Source: a bacterium (GTDB lineage Bacteria; Joyebacterota; Joyebacteria; Joyebacterales; Joyebacteraceae). From it: DNA of 64,000 nt. Within the stretch, counting starts at the first letter, position 1, and each line of letters starts with the position of its first letter. This document shows positions 34,689 to 43,013 of this stretch, piece by piece. The translations under genes and the position numbers were made by a program. Under the pieces are notes generated by a model. That model saw only the letters and a program-made list of their open reading frames with translations. It had not been told where the DNA came from and ran no database searches. Location of the stretch: contig JALGZK010000002.1 in the NCBI GenBank assembly GCA_025774935.1, forward strand, positions 124,001-188,000, written 5' to 3'.

Positions 34689-36131
34689 CTACTCCGACCG
34701 CGTCCTCTTCTTGTCCTCGAGGTCCTGGTGCTTGAGCATATCGAACGGACTCGTCGAGATGCTCGCCGGGAGCGGCGTCGTGTCCACGTTCGGGGCCGCG
34801 TCGTGCCATCCCGCCATGAGCGAGCGGTTCACGCGCTCGCCCGAGCCGACCCCCATCCTGAGGAACCTCGGCTCGGAGACGCGCCGTGCCGCCGGCCACA
34901 TCCTCTTGTCGTGCCTGACGAGCCTCGCCCTCGTGATCGCGTGCTCTCCGTACTTGTCCCTGATCTCGTCGATCGCCGTCAGGAGCTTTCGGTGCGAGTC
35001 CTCTTCCTTCTGGCGGAAGAGGTCGACCTGGATCGTCTCCGGAATCTTCACGAGTCCGGAGCAGTTCACGCCGACGAGACGGATCGCCTGGCCAGGCCTC
35101 CAGTGCCGGTGCATGAGATCCCTGGCGACCCTGTAGATGACGCGCTCCTCGTCGGTGTAGAACTTGATCTTCTTCTGGCGGCCGACACCCTCGAAGTCAG
35201 CGAACCTGAGCCGCATCGAGATGACGTTCCCGAGGTAGCTCTTCTTTCGCATCCTCCGCGCCACCTGATCGCAGAGCCGGAGGAGCACCTTCTCCGCCTC
35301 CGCGATGTCCCACGTGTCCTCGGAGAGCGTGTGCTCGTGCCCCATCGACTTGACCGGCATGCCCTCGAAGTAGGGCGTGACCGGGGTGTCGTCGCGCCCG
35401 CGCGCCATCATGTGCAGGACCTCGCCCATGATGCCGAAGCGGCGTCGGAGCATCGCGACCGGGTGTCTCGCGAGTTCCTCGATCGTGTTCACGCCCATCA
35501 TCGAGAGCGCGACCGCCGTCTTGTCCCCCACGCCCCAGAGCTTCGTCGTCGGGCGCGGACCGAAGACCTCCCCGAACTCGCCGGGCCGGATGATCGAGAC
35601 CCCGTCGGGCTTGTCGAGGCTCGAGCACATCTTCGCCACGAGCTTGTTCGGCCCGATCCCGATCGACGCCGTGATTCCAGGGAAGCGCTCCCGGATGCCG
35701 CGCTTGATGTCGGCCGCGACCTCGAGGCAGTTCTCCCAGGTGCACTCCGTCCCCGTCATCTCTACGAACGCCTCGTCGATGCTGTACGGCTCGACGATGG
35801 TGCTCTTCTCCTTGTAGATCCGGAGGAGCTCGAGGGACACGTAGATGTACTGGCCGGGGTTCCCCTCGACCGCGATCACGTGAGGGCAGAGCCGGAACGC
35901 CTCGACCGACGACATAGCCGAGTGAATGCCGTACTCCCTCGCTTCGTAGGACGCGGCAGCGACGACGCTTCGCGTGGTTGGCTTCCCGCAGACGATGACG
36001 GGCTTCCCGCGGAGCTTCGGCCGGCACATGACCTCGACCGACGCGAAGAACGCGTCCATGTCGATGTGGAAGACCAGCCGCTCGTTCGGCGGCCTTCCAA
36101 CGTGTGCCTCTTTCCGGTGTCGTCCGAGCAT
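34689..36131 (-). CDS. dinB: DNA polymerase IV (DinB, Y-family)
   Basis: 480 residues. Catalytic motifs FHIDMDAFFASVE and YSIDEAFVEM carry the metal-binding carboxylates. SIGIGPNKLVAKMCSSLDKP and LWGVGDKTAVAL (palm/thumb), the little-finger domain, and a QVDLF-type beta-clamp motif (ETIQVDLFRQK) follow. A C-terminal extension of about 80 residues has basic and Ser-rich character. It is error-prone and would bypass lesions. It lies eight bases after the Fpg-type glycosylase, so the two are co-transcribed. Confidence 0.95.
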   Translation of the reverse strand: MLGRHRKEAHVGRPPNERLVFHIDMDAFFASVEVMCRPKLRGKPVIVCGKPTTRSVVAAASYEAREYGIHSAMSSVEAFRLCPHVIAVEGNPGQYIYVSLELLRIYKEKSTIVEPYSIDEAFVEMTGTECTWENCLEVAADIKRGIRERFPGITASIGIGPNKLVAKMCSSLDKPDGVSIIRPGEFGEVFGPRPTTKLWGVGDKTAVALSMMGVNTIEELARHPVAMLRRRFGIMGEVLHMMARGRDDTPVTPYFEGMPVKSMGHEHTLSEDTWDIAEAEKVLLRLCDQVARRMRKKSYLGNVISMRLRFADFEGVGRQKKIKFYTDEERVIYRVARDLMHRHWRPGQAIRLVGVNCSGLVKIPETIQVDLFRQKEEDSHRKLLTAIDEIRDKYGEHAITRARLVRHDKRMWPAARRVSEPRFLRMGVGSGERVNRSLMAGWHDAAPNVDTTPLPASISTSPFDMLKHQDLEDKKRTRSE

Positions 36132-36139
36132 CGTCGATC

Positions 36140-37015
36140 CTACTTACGCCGCTTCGCGGCCGCGCGCTTCTTCGTCTTCGTCGTCTTCTTCGCCGGGCTC
36201 TTCTTCGCCTTGAGCGGTTGGCACTTCGGGCAAATGAAGGTCGAGGTGCTTCCCGTCTTGATCTTCACGACCTTCCCGCCGCACGTCGGGCACGGTTCAC
36301 CCTCGCGGTAGCCGACGAGGAGCATCTTCTGGGTGAACCTCCCGGGCTTGCCGTAGAGGTCCTTCTCGTACCACGCGCCCCCGCGCTTGAGGCTCATACC
36401 GAGGCCCTTCCGGACCCCGTTCCAGAGGGCCTTCACCTCGTCGTCCTCGAGCGTGTCGATCGTCCGGAGCGGGTGGAGCCCCGCAAGAAAGAGGATGTCG
36501 TGGGCGTACGCGTTCCCGATGCCCGCGATGCGCTCCTGGTTCAGGAGGAACGACTTCACGTTCCCCCTCCGTCCCTCCAGCATCTTCCGGAACTCCGGTA
36601 GCTTCACGTCGAGCGCGTTCGGTCCGAGCTTCGCGGACATCTTGTGCCCGTCGAGCTTCCCCTCCGCGGCGTAGTGTGTGTGTCCGAACCACCAGAAGCT
36701 CACGGAGAGGCAGTCCCCGTCACCGAACTCGAACACGACCTGGCGCTTCTCGGGAAGGACGTCGCACGGGACGAGCAGAAGCTCACCGCCCATCCCCATG
36801 TTGATGAGGAGCCAGCCTTTCGTGGTGTGGGTGAAGATCCATTTCCCGTGATGGGAGATCTCCTCGATCTTCGCGCCCTTGAGCGCTCGGATGAACTTCG
36901 CCTTCGAGACGTTCAGGCACTTCGGCTGGAACACCTTTACGCCGGCGATTTTCCTGCCGATAAGTTCCTTCTTCATCTCGGCGGCGCGCGACGCGATCTC
37001 GGGGAGTTCCGGCAT
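36140..37015 (-). CDS. Fpg/Nei-type DNA glycosylase with basic C-terminal tail
   Basis: 291 residues from ATG 37015. It begins MPELPEIA (catalytic Pro2, Glu3; the usual second Glu is Ile-Ala here) and continues with HHGKWIFTHTTKGWLLINMG, the helix-two-turn-helix region (NQERIAGIGNAYAHDILF) and zinc finger CPTCGG...FICPKCQ. A 25-residue Lys/Ala-rich tail (KAKKSPAKKTTKTKKRAAAK) resembles histone H1 and is unusual in Fpg. It removes oxidised bases; Fpg versus Nei specificity is not resolved. Four bases follow the GyrI-like gene's stop. Confidence 0.9.
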   Translation of the reverse strand: MPELPEIASRAAEMKKELIGRKIAGVKVFQPKCLNVSKAKFIRALKGAKIEEISHHGKWIFTHTTKGWLLINMGMGGELLLVPCDVLPEKRQVVFEFGDGDCLSVSFWWFGHTHYAAEGKLDGHKMSAKLGPNALDVKLPEFRKMLEGRRGNVKSFLLNQERIAGIGNAYAHDILFLAGLHPLRTIDTLEDDEVKALWNGVRKGLGMSLKRGGAWYEKDLYGKPGRFTQKMLLVGYREGEPCPTCGGKVVKIKTGSTSTFICPKCQPLKAKKSPAKKTTKTKKRAAAKRRK

Positions 37016-37019
37016 GACT

Positions 37020-38120
37020 CTACTCCTTCGGAAGGTAGATGGCGAACCGGCAGGCGTCATCGCCCTGGAGTACGCTCTCAACGACGTCGACGCGGGCGGG
37101 CGGGCCGACGATCCCTTCCCAGAACCGCACGAACCACCCTGCCCCGCAGCCGCAGAAGGTGGGCGATATCTTCGCTTCGTTCCGGATCGCCTCCCGGACG
37201 AACGGGCAGTGGCAGCGTGCGGCGCGCTTCTCGATGTCGGTGGTGGCCGCGTCGTAGGCCTTCCTGTTCGCGATGACCTTCTCCACGTAGAGCGCGTTTG
37301 GATCGCCGTCGGGGTCGTGCTCGAAGGTCGCGCCCGTCCAGGCGGGGTCGTCCCGCATCCACTGGAGGAGGGCGTCAACGCTCCCCAATCGCTCGTACTC
37401 CTTCCGGGCGAGATCGATCGTCATCTGCGGGAAGATGTGTGCGCAGCCGTTCATAATCCTCGCGCGAGTCCTCTCATCCTCGACCGCAGCGTCCAGCCGG
37501 TCCATCGCGCCCTTAATCCACGTCAGTCTCTCCGGGACCGACGTGTCGATCGAGAGGTTCTCGCTCCCCGCCATGACCTCGCGGCGGACGTCCTCCCCGG
37601 CGTGGCGGTCGAGCCCGTCGGACAGCCGCCCGAGCCAGACCGGCAGCATGAGCGGGATCTGGATCTCCGTCACGTACTTGTCGCTGTCGTCGCCGTGCTG
37701 GATGTCATCTTCGAGGTAGATCTCGCGGTACGGTCCCTCGGTCAGCCCGAGCTCTCGTTCGGCCGCGTACCCGAAGAGCCTCCCCCAGGTCGAGCCGATG
37801 CACTTCTCCTTGTCGTCGGGGTTGTAGTACGGACCCCGGTGGAACGTGCAGAGCATCTCCCCGCCGGGGAGCGTCCTACACGTGACTCCATCGCCCTCGC
37901 TCACAGGTTCGGACACCGGAAAGCAGGCCTCGATGTCGTGGTCGCCTCCGGGGTTGATCGAGTGATAGAGAGCAAAGCCCGGCCCGGCGATGTGCGGCTT
38001 GACGCGCTCGACGAGCTTTCGGAAATAGTCCCCGACTTCCTGCGGCTGACCGGCGAAGCGCATGCCAGCGACGAGCGTATCGCCGACCGTCTTCCTCGTG
38101 ACCTCGAACGTCATGTTCAT
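37020..38120 (-). CDS. GyrI-like domain protein with DUF6144-like C-terminus
   Basis: 366 residues from ATG 38120 (after GGAGGGGGACTGTG). Residues 1-180 resemble a GyrI/effector-binding (SOUL-fold) domain: FALYHSINPGGDHDIEACFPVSEP, MLCTFHRGPYYNPDDKE and DKYVTEIQIPL. The C-terminal half has a Cys/His cluster (CHCPFVREAIRNE and PTFCGCGAGWFVRFW), a DUF6144-type arrangement that suggests metal or small-ligand binding. Its role is unknown. Its transcript continues into the Fpg-type gene. Confidence 0.75.
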   Translation of the reverse strand: MNMTFEVTRKTVGDTLVAGMRFAGQPQEVGDYFRKLVERVKPHIAGPGFALYHSINPGGDHDIEACFPVSEPVSEGDGVTCRTLPGGEMLCTFHRGPYYNPDDKEKCIGSTWGRLFGYAAERELGLTEGPYREIYLEDDIQHGDDSDKYVTEIQIPLMLPVWLGRLSDGLDRHAGEDVRREVMAGSENLSIDTSVPERLTWIKGAMDRLDAAVEDERTRARIMNGCAHIFPQMTIDLARKEYERLGSVDALLQWMRDDPAWTGATFEHDPDGDPNALYVEKVIANRKAYDAATTDIEKRAARCHCPFVREAIRNEAKISPTFCGCGAGWFVRFWEGIVGPPARVDVVESVLQGDDACRFAIYLPKE

Positions 38121-38262
38121 CACAGTCCCCCTCCACGTGTGCCGAGAGAGCCGACGGCCGGCTCCCGGACGGAGACTTCCCCGACTTCCCGGAGAACCTG
38201 AGCGTTCCCGGGAAATCGGGGAAGTGGGATGTGCTCAATCGGTCTTGGCGACACCGCCTGCT

Positions 38263-38853
38263 CTAACGGTAAAGCGCCTTGATGGCACCCCACGTCTCGC
38301 GCTCCGTGGGCGTCACCGACATGAGCGTCACCGAGAGATCGTCCAGTGCCATGCCGTCCCCGACGAAATGGACGTAGACCCGCTCGCACGGAGCAGGGGG
38401 CACGATCTCCAATTCGTAGACGCCTGATTGCGTGAAGGTCTCTGTGAACCCACCGCCGACTCCCTCGTACGAAACGGTGACGAACATGAGACCCTGCGGC
38501 GGCCGGTGCCACGCGATCGGAACTTCGAACGAGAGCGCACCGCTCGCGATACCGGGCGCAGGTCCTGCAACGGGGAACGCGTAGCCGAGGTAGGCTTCCG
38601 AACTGACCTCGAATCCGCCGTAGAATCCGAGCGCCCGCTCGTTGATCCCATCGATGTAGGACAGAAGACCTTCCAAGTGAACCGGGGGAACCTCCTCGAC
38701 AAACGGCGAGTGCCAGTAGCTGTCGGTCATGGCATCGTCGCCCGAGAAGTCGTCGAAGTAGGTGTAGTCGGCCCCGGCCGAGACGGCCGCGCCGAGGGTG
38801 AGCGACAGGACGAGGAGTCCGACACCCGCACGAGACGCGATCGTTCTTCTCAT
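38263..38853 (-). CDS. Secreted protein of unknown function with WGAIKALYR tail
   Basis: 196 residues from ATG 38853 (after AGGAGGAGATCGCG). Signal peptide (GVGLLVLSLTLGAAVSAGA), then a beta-rich domain: YFDDFSGDDAMTDSYWHSP, GALSFEVPIAWHRPP, FTETFTQSGVYELEIVP and DGMALDDLSVTLMS. The fold suggests a concanavalin-like/galactose-binding jelly roll. The end, VTPTERETWGAIKALYR, is set off from the domain and looks like a C-terminal sorting or anchoring tag. Monocistronic. Confidence 0.75.
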   Translation of the reverse strand: MRRTIASRAGVGLLVLSLTLGAAVSAGADYTYFDDFSGDDAMTDSYWHSPFVEEVPPVHLEGLLSYIDGINERALGFYGGFEVSSEAYLGYAFPVAGPAPGIASGALSFEVPIAWHRPPQGLMFVTVSYEGVGGGFTETFTQSGVYELEIVPPAPCERVYVHFVGDGMALDDLSVTLMSVTPTERETWGAIKALYR

Positions 38854-39039
38854 CGCGATCTCCTCCTGCCGGTGCGCTGGAAGCGCACCGCGCAACGGGG
38901 TTTTGCCTCATCGGCTGGCAGGGAACTGCGGGGCTGAACAACGGTCGCTCCTCGTAGTTTGACCCGTAGTCATTCCTGAGCGTTGGCAACGTAATGCGGC
39001 GTCCCTCGGAATCGAGCCTCAGGACCCCCCGCTCCGTCG

Positions 39040-39116
39040 CTCTATTATAGAGTGTGAGAAGAATCTGGCGTAGAGGGAGCCTGCGGCGCTCCTCGTTTAA
39101 CGGCTTGCCTCAAGCC
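39040..39116. other. Two small inverted repeats in the 304-bp gap 38854-39157
   Basis: CTCTA-TTA-TAGAG (39040-39052), and GGCTTG-CCT-CAAGCC (39102-39116) just downstream of the DUF6504 stop. The second may act as a terminator for the lexA operon, although on the minus strand the following bases (GTTAAACG) contain only a short T pair. No gene or tRNA could be supported in this gap. Confidence 0.5.
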
Positions 39117-39157
39117 TGCGAATCCCCGCGCTGCAAGCCCCCTCTAGCCTTCAAAGA

Positions 39158-39592
39158 TCACGACCCTTCAAGGTCGGTGCGTGCGAGCGTCCAGCCCATC
39201 GTGCGCGTGTCGTAGATGAGCTCGTAGAAATCCTCTTCCTTCGTGACCACCGCGAAGTAGTGGAGCTTGTACTGCCCGTCGTGCTCCTCCCACTTCCCGG
39301 TGACCCTGTCGACGTCGAAGACCCTGTTCTTCCACTTGAAGCGGAGGGGGTCGATGTCGCCGCCGCTGAACCTGGTCAACACCGTGACCGGCTCGTTGAT
39401 CTCCTGGATCATCCCGTCAGGCCCCGTCTCGTAGGAACTCCCAGATCCTGATGTGGCGCCGGGCGATGCGTGACCGCTCGACGGGTAGCTGCTCGGTGCG
39501 TAGCTCCTTGGCGCGTCGTCGTCCGACGGAACCGGAGGACGTATTCGGCAGAGCTGCCCCGGTGTCGTGTGGCGCAGGGGACGACGGCTCAT
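39158..39592 (-). CDS. DUF6504-type small protein
   Basis: 144 residues. The first 65 are low-complexity Ser/Pro/Gly. The last 75 contain DPLRFKWKNRVFDVDRVTGKW and YDTRTMGWTLARTD, matching the DUF6504 pattern (xxFxWxxRxxxVxxVxxxW). In Actinobacteria such proteins neighbour the mutasome genes dinB/imuB/dnaE2. Here it is the last gene of the lexA transcript: its ATG overlaps the SagB-like stop (ATGA). A damage-inducible role is therefore inferred. Confidence 0.7.
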   Translation of the reverse strand: MSRRPLRHTTPGQLCRIRPPVPSDDDAPRSYAPSSYPSSGHASPGATSGSGSSYETGPDGMIQEINEPVTVLTRFSGGDIDPLRFKWKNRVFDVDRVTGKWEEHDGQYKLHYFAVVTKEEDFYELIYDTRTMGWTLARTDLEGS

Positions 39593-40368
39593 CGCTTGAC
39601 TCCGACCGGCATGATCCCGAGGGGCGCCACCTCCTCCTTCGCGCCGAGGAGGCTCCTCACGCCCTCGTCCGAGAACGCGCCGACGAAGACCGTGCCGAGG
39701 CCGAGGCTCTCCGCCTGGAGGTAGATGTTCTCGGCGACCGCGCCGACCTCGATGTGAACGTAGCGGACGCCACGCTCCCCGTACTTCTCCATCGTCCTCT
39801 CGTAGACTCCCGTGATGACGATGTCGAGGGGGGCCGCCTCGACGCACTCCTGCGAGAGCGCTTCCGCGCAGAGCGTCCCACGCGCGTCTTCCCTCTTCAC
39901 CGTCACGAGCGTGTGGGTCGAAGGAACGTATCGATAGATGCCCGGCCTGAGTCCGTCCACGTTCCCCGCGAGGACGAAGAGCTCGATCGGGTACTTCGCG
40001 CCCGCCGACGGTGCGGCCCGCTTGAAGCCGTTCTCGCCGGTGATGCCCTGCGCCGCCCAGAGGAGCTGCGAGAGCTCACTCAGAAGCACCGGGCGGTCGC
40101 TGTACTCCCGGACCGACCGCCTCTTCGAGATCAAGGTCTCGAGCGAGAGCGGTCCCGTCGTATCGGGCTCGGGGAGCACGATCTCCCCGACTCCGGCGGC
40201 TTTGAGCCCGGCCTCTCCCACCGGGATCGCCCCCTCCTTCACGGGCTCCTTCGCGGGAGCCGGGGCCTCCGTTATAAGGAGGGCCGCGAGGAGGAGAATC
40301 AGTATCGTCAGATAGGAAAGCGTCTGGGAGAGCAGGCGTGCGATCTGCGCGCTTCTCGCCTTTCTCAT
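39589..40368 (-). CDS. SagB/nitroreductase-like oxidoreductase with N-terminal membrane helix
   Basis: 259 residues. The N-terminal segment (LSYLTILILLLAALLI) is a signal anchor or export signal. The SagB-ThcOx-like nitroreductase domain includes SKRRSVREYSDRPVLLSELSQ, AAPSAGAKYPIELFVLAGNV, YVHIEVGAVAENIYLQAESL and PLGIMPVGV. FMN-dependent; substrate unknown. It lies 18 bases downstream of lexA and overlaps the next gene by four bases, so all three form a LexA-controlled unit. Confidence 0.88.
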   Translation of the reverse strand: MRKARSAQIARLLSQTLSYLTILILLLAALLITEAPAPAKEPVKEGAIPVGEAGLKAAGVGEIVLPEPDTTGPLSLETLISKRRSVREYSDRPVLLSELSQLLWAAQGITGENGFKRAAPSAGAKYPIELFVLAGNVDGLRPGIYRYVPSTHTLVTVKREDARGTLCAEALSQECVEAAPLDIVITGVYERTMEKYGERGVRYVHIEVGAVAENIYLQAESLGLGTVFVGAFSDEGVRSLLGAKEEVAPLGIMPVGVKR

Positions 40369-40386
40369 CGGTTCACCTCCGTGCCG

Positions 40387-41025
40387 CTAGAACTTCCTCA
40401 TAAGACCGACGACCTTGCCGAGAACCCGCACGTCGCCCCTCCCTCCGTCCAGGACGATCTCATCGAAGTCGGGGTTCTCGGGTCTCAGCACGACCGCTCC
40501 CTTCTGCGAGACGTAGGTCTTCACGGTCGCCTCGTCGTCGAGGAGCGCGACGACGATGTCGCCGGTCCTCGCGCTCGGCTGCGGGTTCACGACGACGACG
40601 TCCCCGTTCAGGATCCCCGCGTCCCTCATGCTGTCGCCACTCACGCGGAGCGCGAAGCACTCTTTGCTCTTCGTGAGCATCTCGTCGACCGTGAGCACTC
40701 CCTCGATGTTCTCGACGGCGAGGATCGGGCGGCCGGCGGCAACGCTTCCGACGAACGGGATCTCGGTGACGCTCCCGGCCTCGGGTCTCTTGCCTGCCGC
40801 AGCTGGGTGGTGCTCCAGCCACTCGATCCCCCGGGAGATGCCCCGGTTCCTCCGGATGTACCCGAGCTTCTCGAGGATCGTGAGGTGGTAACGCACCCCG
40901 TTGGTCGACGAGATGTCGACCCTCTCCCCGATCTCGCGAATCGTCGGCGAGCGGTCGTGGTCGCGGATCGTCTCCGTGATGAAGTTGAGGATCTTCTCCT
41001 GTGTTGGAGTGAGATCGTGTCGCAT
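40387..41025 (-). CDS. lexA: SOS regulator LexA
   Basis: 212 residues from ATG 41025 (after GAAGGAGAGAAGG). The winged HTH (SPTIREIGERVDISSTNGVR, YHLTILEKLGYIRR) is followed by the peptidase S24 domain. The cleavage site Ala-Gly lies in FVGSVAAGRPILA, catalytic Ser in SGDSMRDAG and Lys in ATVKTYVS. LexA represses SOS genes until RecA-stimulated self-cleavage. The first helix and linker have a family-typical length. Two TGCNC-N4-GTGCA boxes overlap its promoter about 220 bases upstream. Confidence 0.96.
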   Translation of the reverse strand: MRHDLTPTQEKILNFITETIRDHDRSPTIREIGERVDISSTNGVRYHLTILEKLGYIRRNRGISRGIEWLEHHPAAAGKRPEAGSVTEIPFVGSVAAGRPILAVENIEGVLTVDEMLTKSKECFALRVSGDSMRDAGILNGDVVVVNPQPSARTGDIVVALLDDEATVKTYVSQKGAVVLRPENPDFDEIVLDGGRGDVRVLGKVVGLMRKF

Positions 41026-41242
41026 CCTTCTCTCCTTCTCCTCGCAACAGGAAGACCATCGCGGCCGTCGATGCATGAGCCTGGTGCGTGAACCACCGAC
41101 CGCGGTGGCCTTCCTTCTTTTTCGAGGCCGAGGCGGGCCGCGCGAACTTCGGAGAGATTGAGCGCGCGAGCTGACCGTTTTTCCGCATCGACGCCCAACG
41201 CGCGGCCCTGGATACCTCGGCCTGTGGTGGCTCCTTCCTTAC

Positions 41243-41287
41243 TGCCCATCTGTGCACCATGTTACTGCACGCATGTGCAGGGGTCAA
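41243..41287 (-). promoter_or_regulatory. lexA promoter with two LexA boxes
   Basis: Minus strand: TTGACC (41287-41282), 17-base spacer, TAACAT (41264-41259). Box 2, TGCAC-GCAT-GTGCA (41266-41279, within the palindrome CTGCACGCATGTGCAG), fills the spacer. Box 1, TGCCC-ATCT-GTGCA (41243-41256), covers the predicted start. Centres are 23 bp apart, so dimers would bind the same face. Both fit TGCNC-N4-GTGCA, the LexA motif known from Fibrobacter. This implies autoregulation and about 230 bases of untranslated leader. Confidence 0.85.
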
Positions 41288-41290
41288 GCC

Positions 41291-41325
41291 AAAAAGCGAG
41301 GGTCCCGGAGAAAACTCCGAGACCC
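41291..41325 (-). terminator. Intrinsic terminator of the arsenic operon
   Basis: Minus strand: GGGTCTCGGAG-TTTT-CTCCGGGACCC, one mismatch in an 11-position stem, then TCGCTTTTTGG. It lies between the acr3 stop (41362) and the lexA -35. Confidence 0.85.
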
Positions 41326-41361
41326 CCCGAAGACCCCTGAAATCCGCCCTCTCCCCCGGTT

Positions 41362-42561
41362 CTAGCTCTGTGCCGTCCCGAACCATCCCCTGGTCCGCAG
41401 ACAGATCCGCACGAGGAAGAGCATCACCGGCACCTCGATGAGCACGCCCACAACGGTCGCGAGCGCCGCCCCGGACGCGAGCCCGTAGAGCATGGTCGCC
41501 GTCGCGATCGCGACCTCGAAGTGATTCGACGCGCCGATCATCGCCGACGGCGCCGCGTCCTCGTAGCGGAGCTTCATGACCCTGGCCGCCCCGTAGCCGA
41601 TCCAGAAGATGAGGTTCGTCTGGATGAAGAGCGGAATCGCGATCCAGAGGATCGTGAGCGGGTTCGCGAGGATGACGTCACCCTTGAACGAGAAGAGAAG
41701 CACGAGCGTGATGAGGAGGGCGATGATCGTGACCGGTGTGAGGACGTGCAGGAACTTCTCGCGGAACCACGCCTCCCCCTTCGCGGCGACGATCCACTTC
41801 CGCGACACGTAACCCGCGACGAGTGGGAGCGCGACGTAGATCCCGATCGAGAGAACGAGCGCCTGCCACGGAACCGGGAGCCGCCCGACGCCGAGCAGGT
41901 ACCCGCCGAGCAGCCCGTAGAGGACGAGCATGGTGAGCGAGTTGATCGCGACCATGACGAGCGTGTGTCCGTCATTCCCCTTCGCGAGGTATCCCCACAC
42001 GAGCACCATCGCAGTACACGGTGCGATCCCGAGCAGGATGCACCCCGCGAGGTAGCTTCGCCACAGAGGCACCTGGAGCACCTTCACACCCTCGTGCATG
42101 ACGACGCGGCCGGCACCGTAGACGGCGCCCAGGTCAAGGTCGAGACCGAGCGGCATCTTCACGTAGTCGACGGCGTCCGGCCCGATGAACCTGAGGAAGA
42201 GGACGCCGAGGAAGAACGCGGAGATTGCGTACATCGTGAACGGCTTGATCGCCCAGTTGAGGACGAGGGTGAGGGTGACCGGCTTCGCGCTGCGCCCGGC
42301 TTTGAGAACCTCCGCGAAGTCGATCTTCACCATGATCGGGTACATCATGAAGAAGAGGCATATGGCGATCGGGATCGATACGACCGGTGCTCCGTTCACG
42401 TTGATCGAGAGACCGTCGAGGAACTTCGCGGTCCCGGGCGCGATCCTGCCCAACCCGATCCCAGCGAGGATGCAGAGCGCGACCCAGAGCGTCAGGTACC
42501 GCTCGAAGAACGAAAGGCCGCCCGGCTCCTTGGTGATACAGCTGTCGTCGGCGAACTTCAC
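41362..42561 (-). CDS. arsB: Arsenite efflux permease Acr3
   Basis: 399 residues, about ten helices, Acr3/BASS type. [20 protein letters not shown] carries the conserved Cys essential in Acr3, and [14 protein letters not shown] and [20 protein letters not shown] are family-typical. It extrudes arsenite using proton motive force. GTG 42561 after GGAGGAGACGA overlaps the arsC stop (GTGA). It is the final gene of the ars transcript. Confidence 0.95.
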   Translation of the reverse strand: MKFADDSCITKEPGGLSFFERYLTLWVALCILAGIGLGRIAPGTAKFLDGLSINVNGAPVVSIPIAICLFFMMYPIMVKIDFAEVLKAGRSAKPVTLTLVLNWAIKPFTMYAISAFFLGVLFLRFIGPDAVDYVKMPLGLDLDLGAVYGAGRVVMHEGVKVLQVPLWRSYLAGCILLGIAPCTAMVLVWGYLAKGNDGHTLVMVAINSLTMLVLYGLLGGYLLGVGRLPVPWQALVLSIGIYVALPLVAGYVSRKWIVAAKGEAWFREKFLHVLTPVTIIALLITLVLLFSFKGDVILANPLTILWIAIPLFIQTNLIFWIGYGAARVMKLRYEDAAPSAMIGASNHFEVAIATATMLYGLASGAALATVVGVLIEVPVMLFLVRICLRTRGWFGTAQS

Positions 42562-43013
42562 TCGTCTCCTCCTGCCTTGTCCACGGTGTCGGCGTCTGCG
42601 AGCGCTTCCGGCAGCGTCTCAACGAACGCCCTGATCTCGTCACGCACTCGCCGGTAGTGCGCGAGCGCTTCATCCTCGGTCGCAGCGTTCCTGGCAAGCC
42701 GCGGCGGATCGTCGAACGCGACGTGCGGCCGCCTCGCGGGACCCGGAAAGATCGGGCAGTTCTCGTTCGCATGGTCACAGACCGTGATCACGTAGTCGAA
42801 CGCGACGCCCGTGACGTCGTCGACGCTCTTCGATCGTTGCCCCGAGATGTCGACGCCAGCCTCCGCCATGACCGCGACCGCGCGGCGATCGACACCGTGC
42901 GGCGCGATGCCCGCCGAGTAGACTTCGATGACATCATCCTTGAGGTGGCGCGTCCACCCCTCCGCCATCTGACTCCGGCACGAGTTGCCGGTACAGAGGA
43001 AGAGAATCCGCAT
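42558..43013 (-). CDS. arsC: Arsenate reductase ArsC, thioredoxin-coupled (LMW-PTP type)
   Basis: 151 residues. P-loop [13 protein letters not shown], then the two relay cysteines in [15 protein letters not shown], with FDDPP. The three-cysteine relay of Staphylococcus-type ArsC depends on thioredoxin, and two thioredoxin-like proteins occur in the operon. It reduces arsenate to arsenite for Acr3. ATG 43013 lies after GGGGGAGCCG. Its 5' end overlaps the upstream ArsF-like gene by 80 bases. Confidence 0.95.
   Translation of the reverse strand: MRILFLCTGNSCRSQMAEGWTRHLKDDVIEVYSAGIAPHGVDRRAVAVMAEAGVDISGQRSKSVDDVTGVAFDYVITVCDHANENCPIFPGPARRPHVAFDDPPRLARNAATEDEALAHYRRVRDEIRAFVETLPEALADADTVDKAGGDE

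Noticed and set aside
39040-39157. tRNA or other stable RNA in the 38854-39157 gap
   Set aside because: A TGCGAATCC stretch recalls a T-arm but no cloverleaf stems could be drawn.
41026-41249. Peptide encoded in the lexA leader (from ATG 41249, in another frame)
   Set aside because: The ATG lies inside LexA box 1, the sequence is low in hydrophobics, and it runs on into lexA out of frame.
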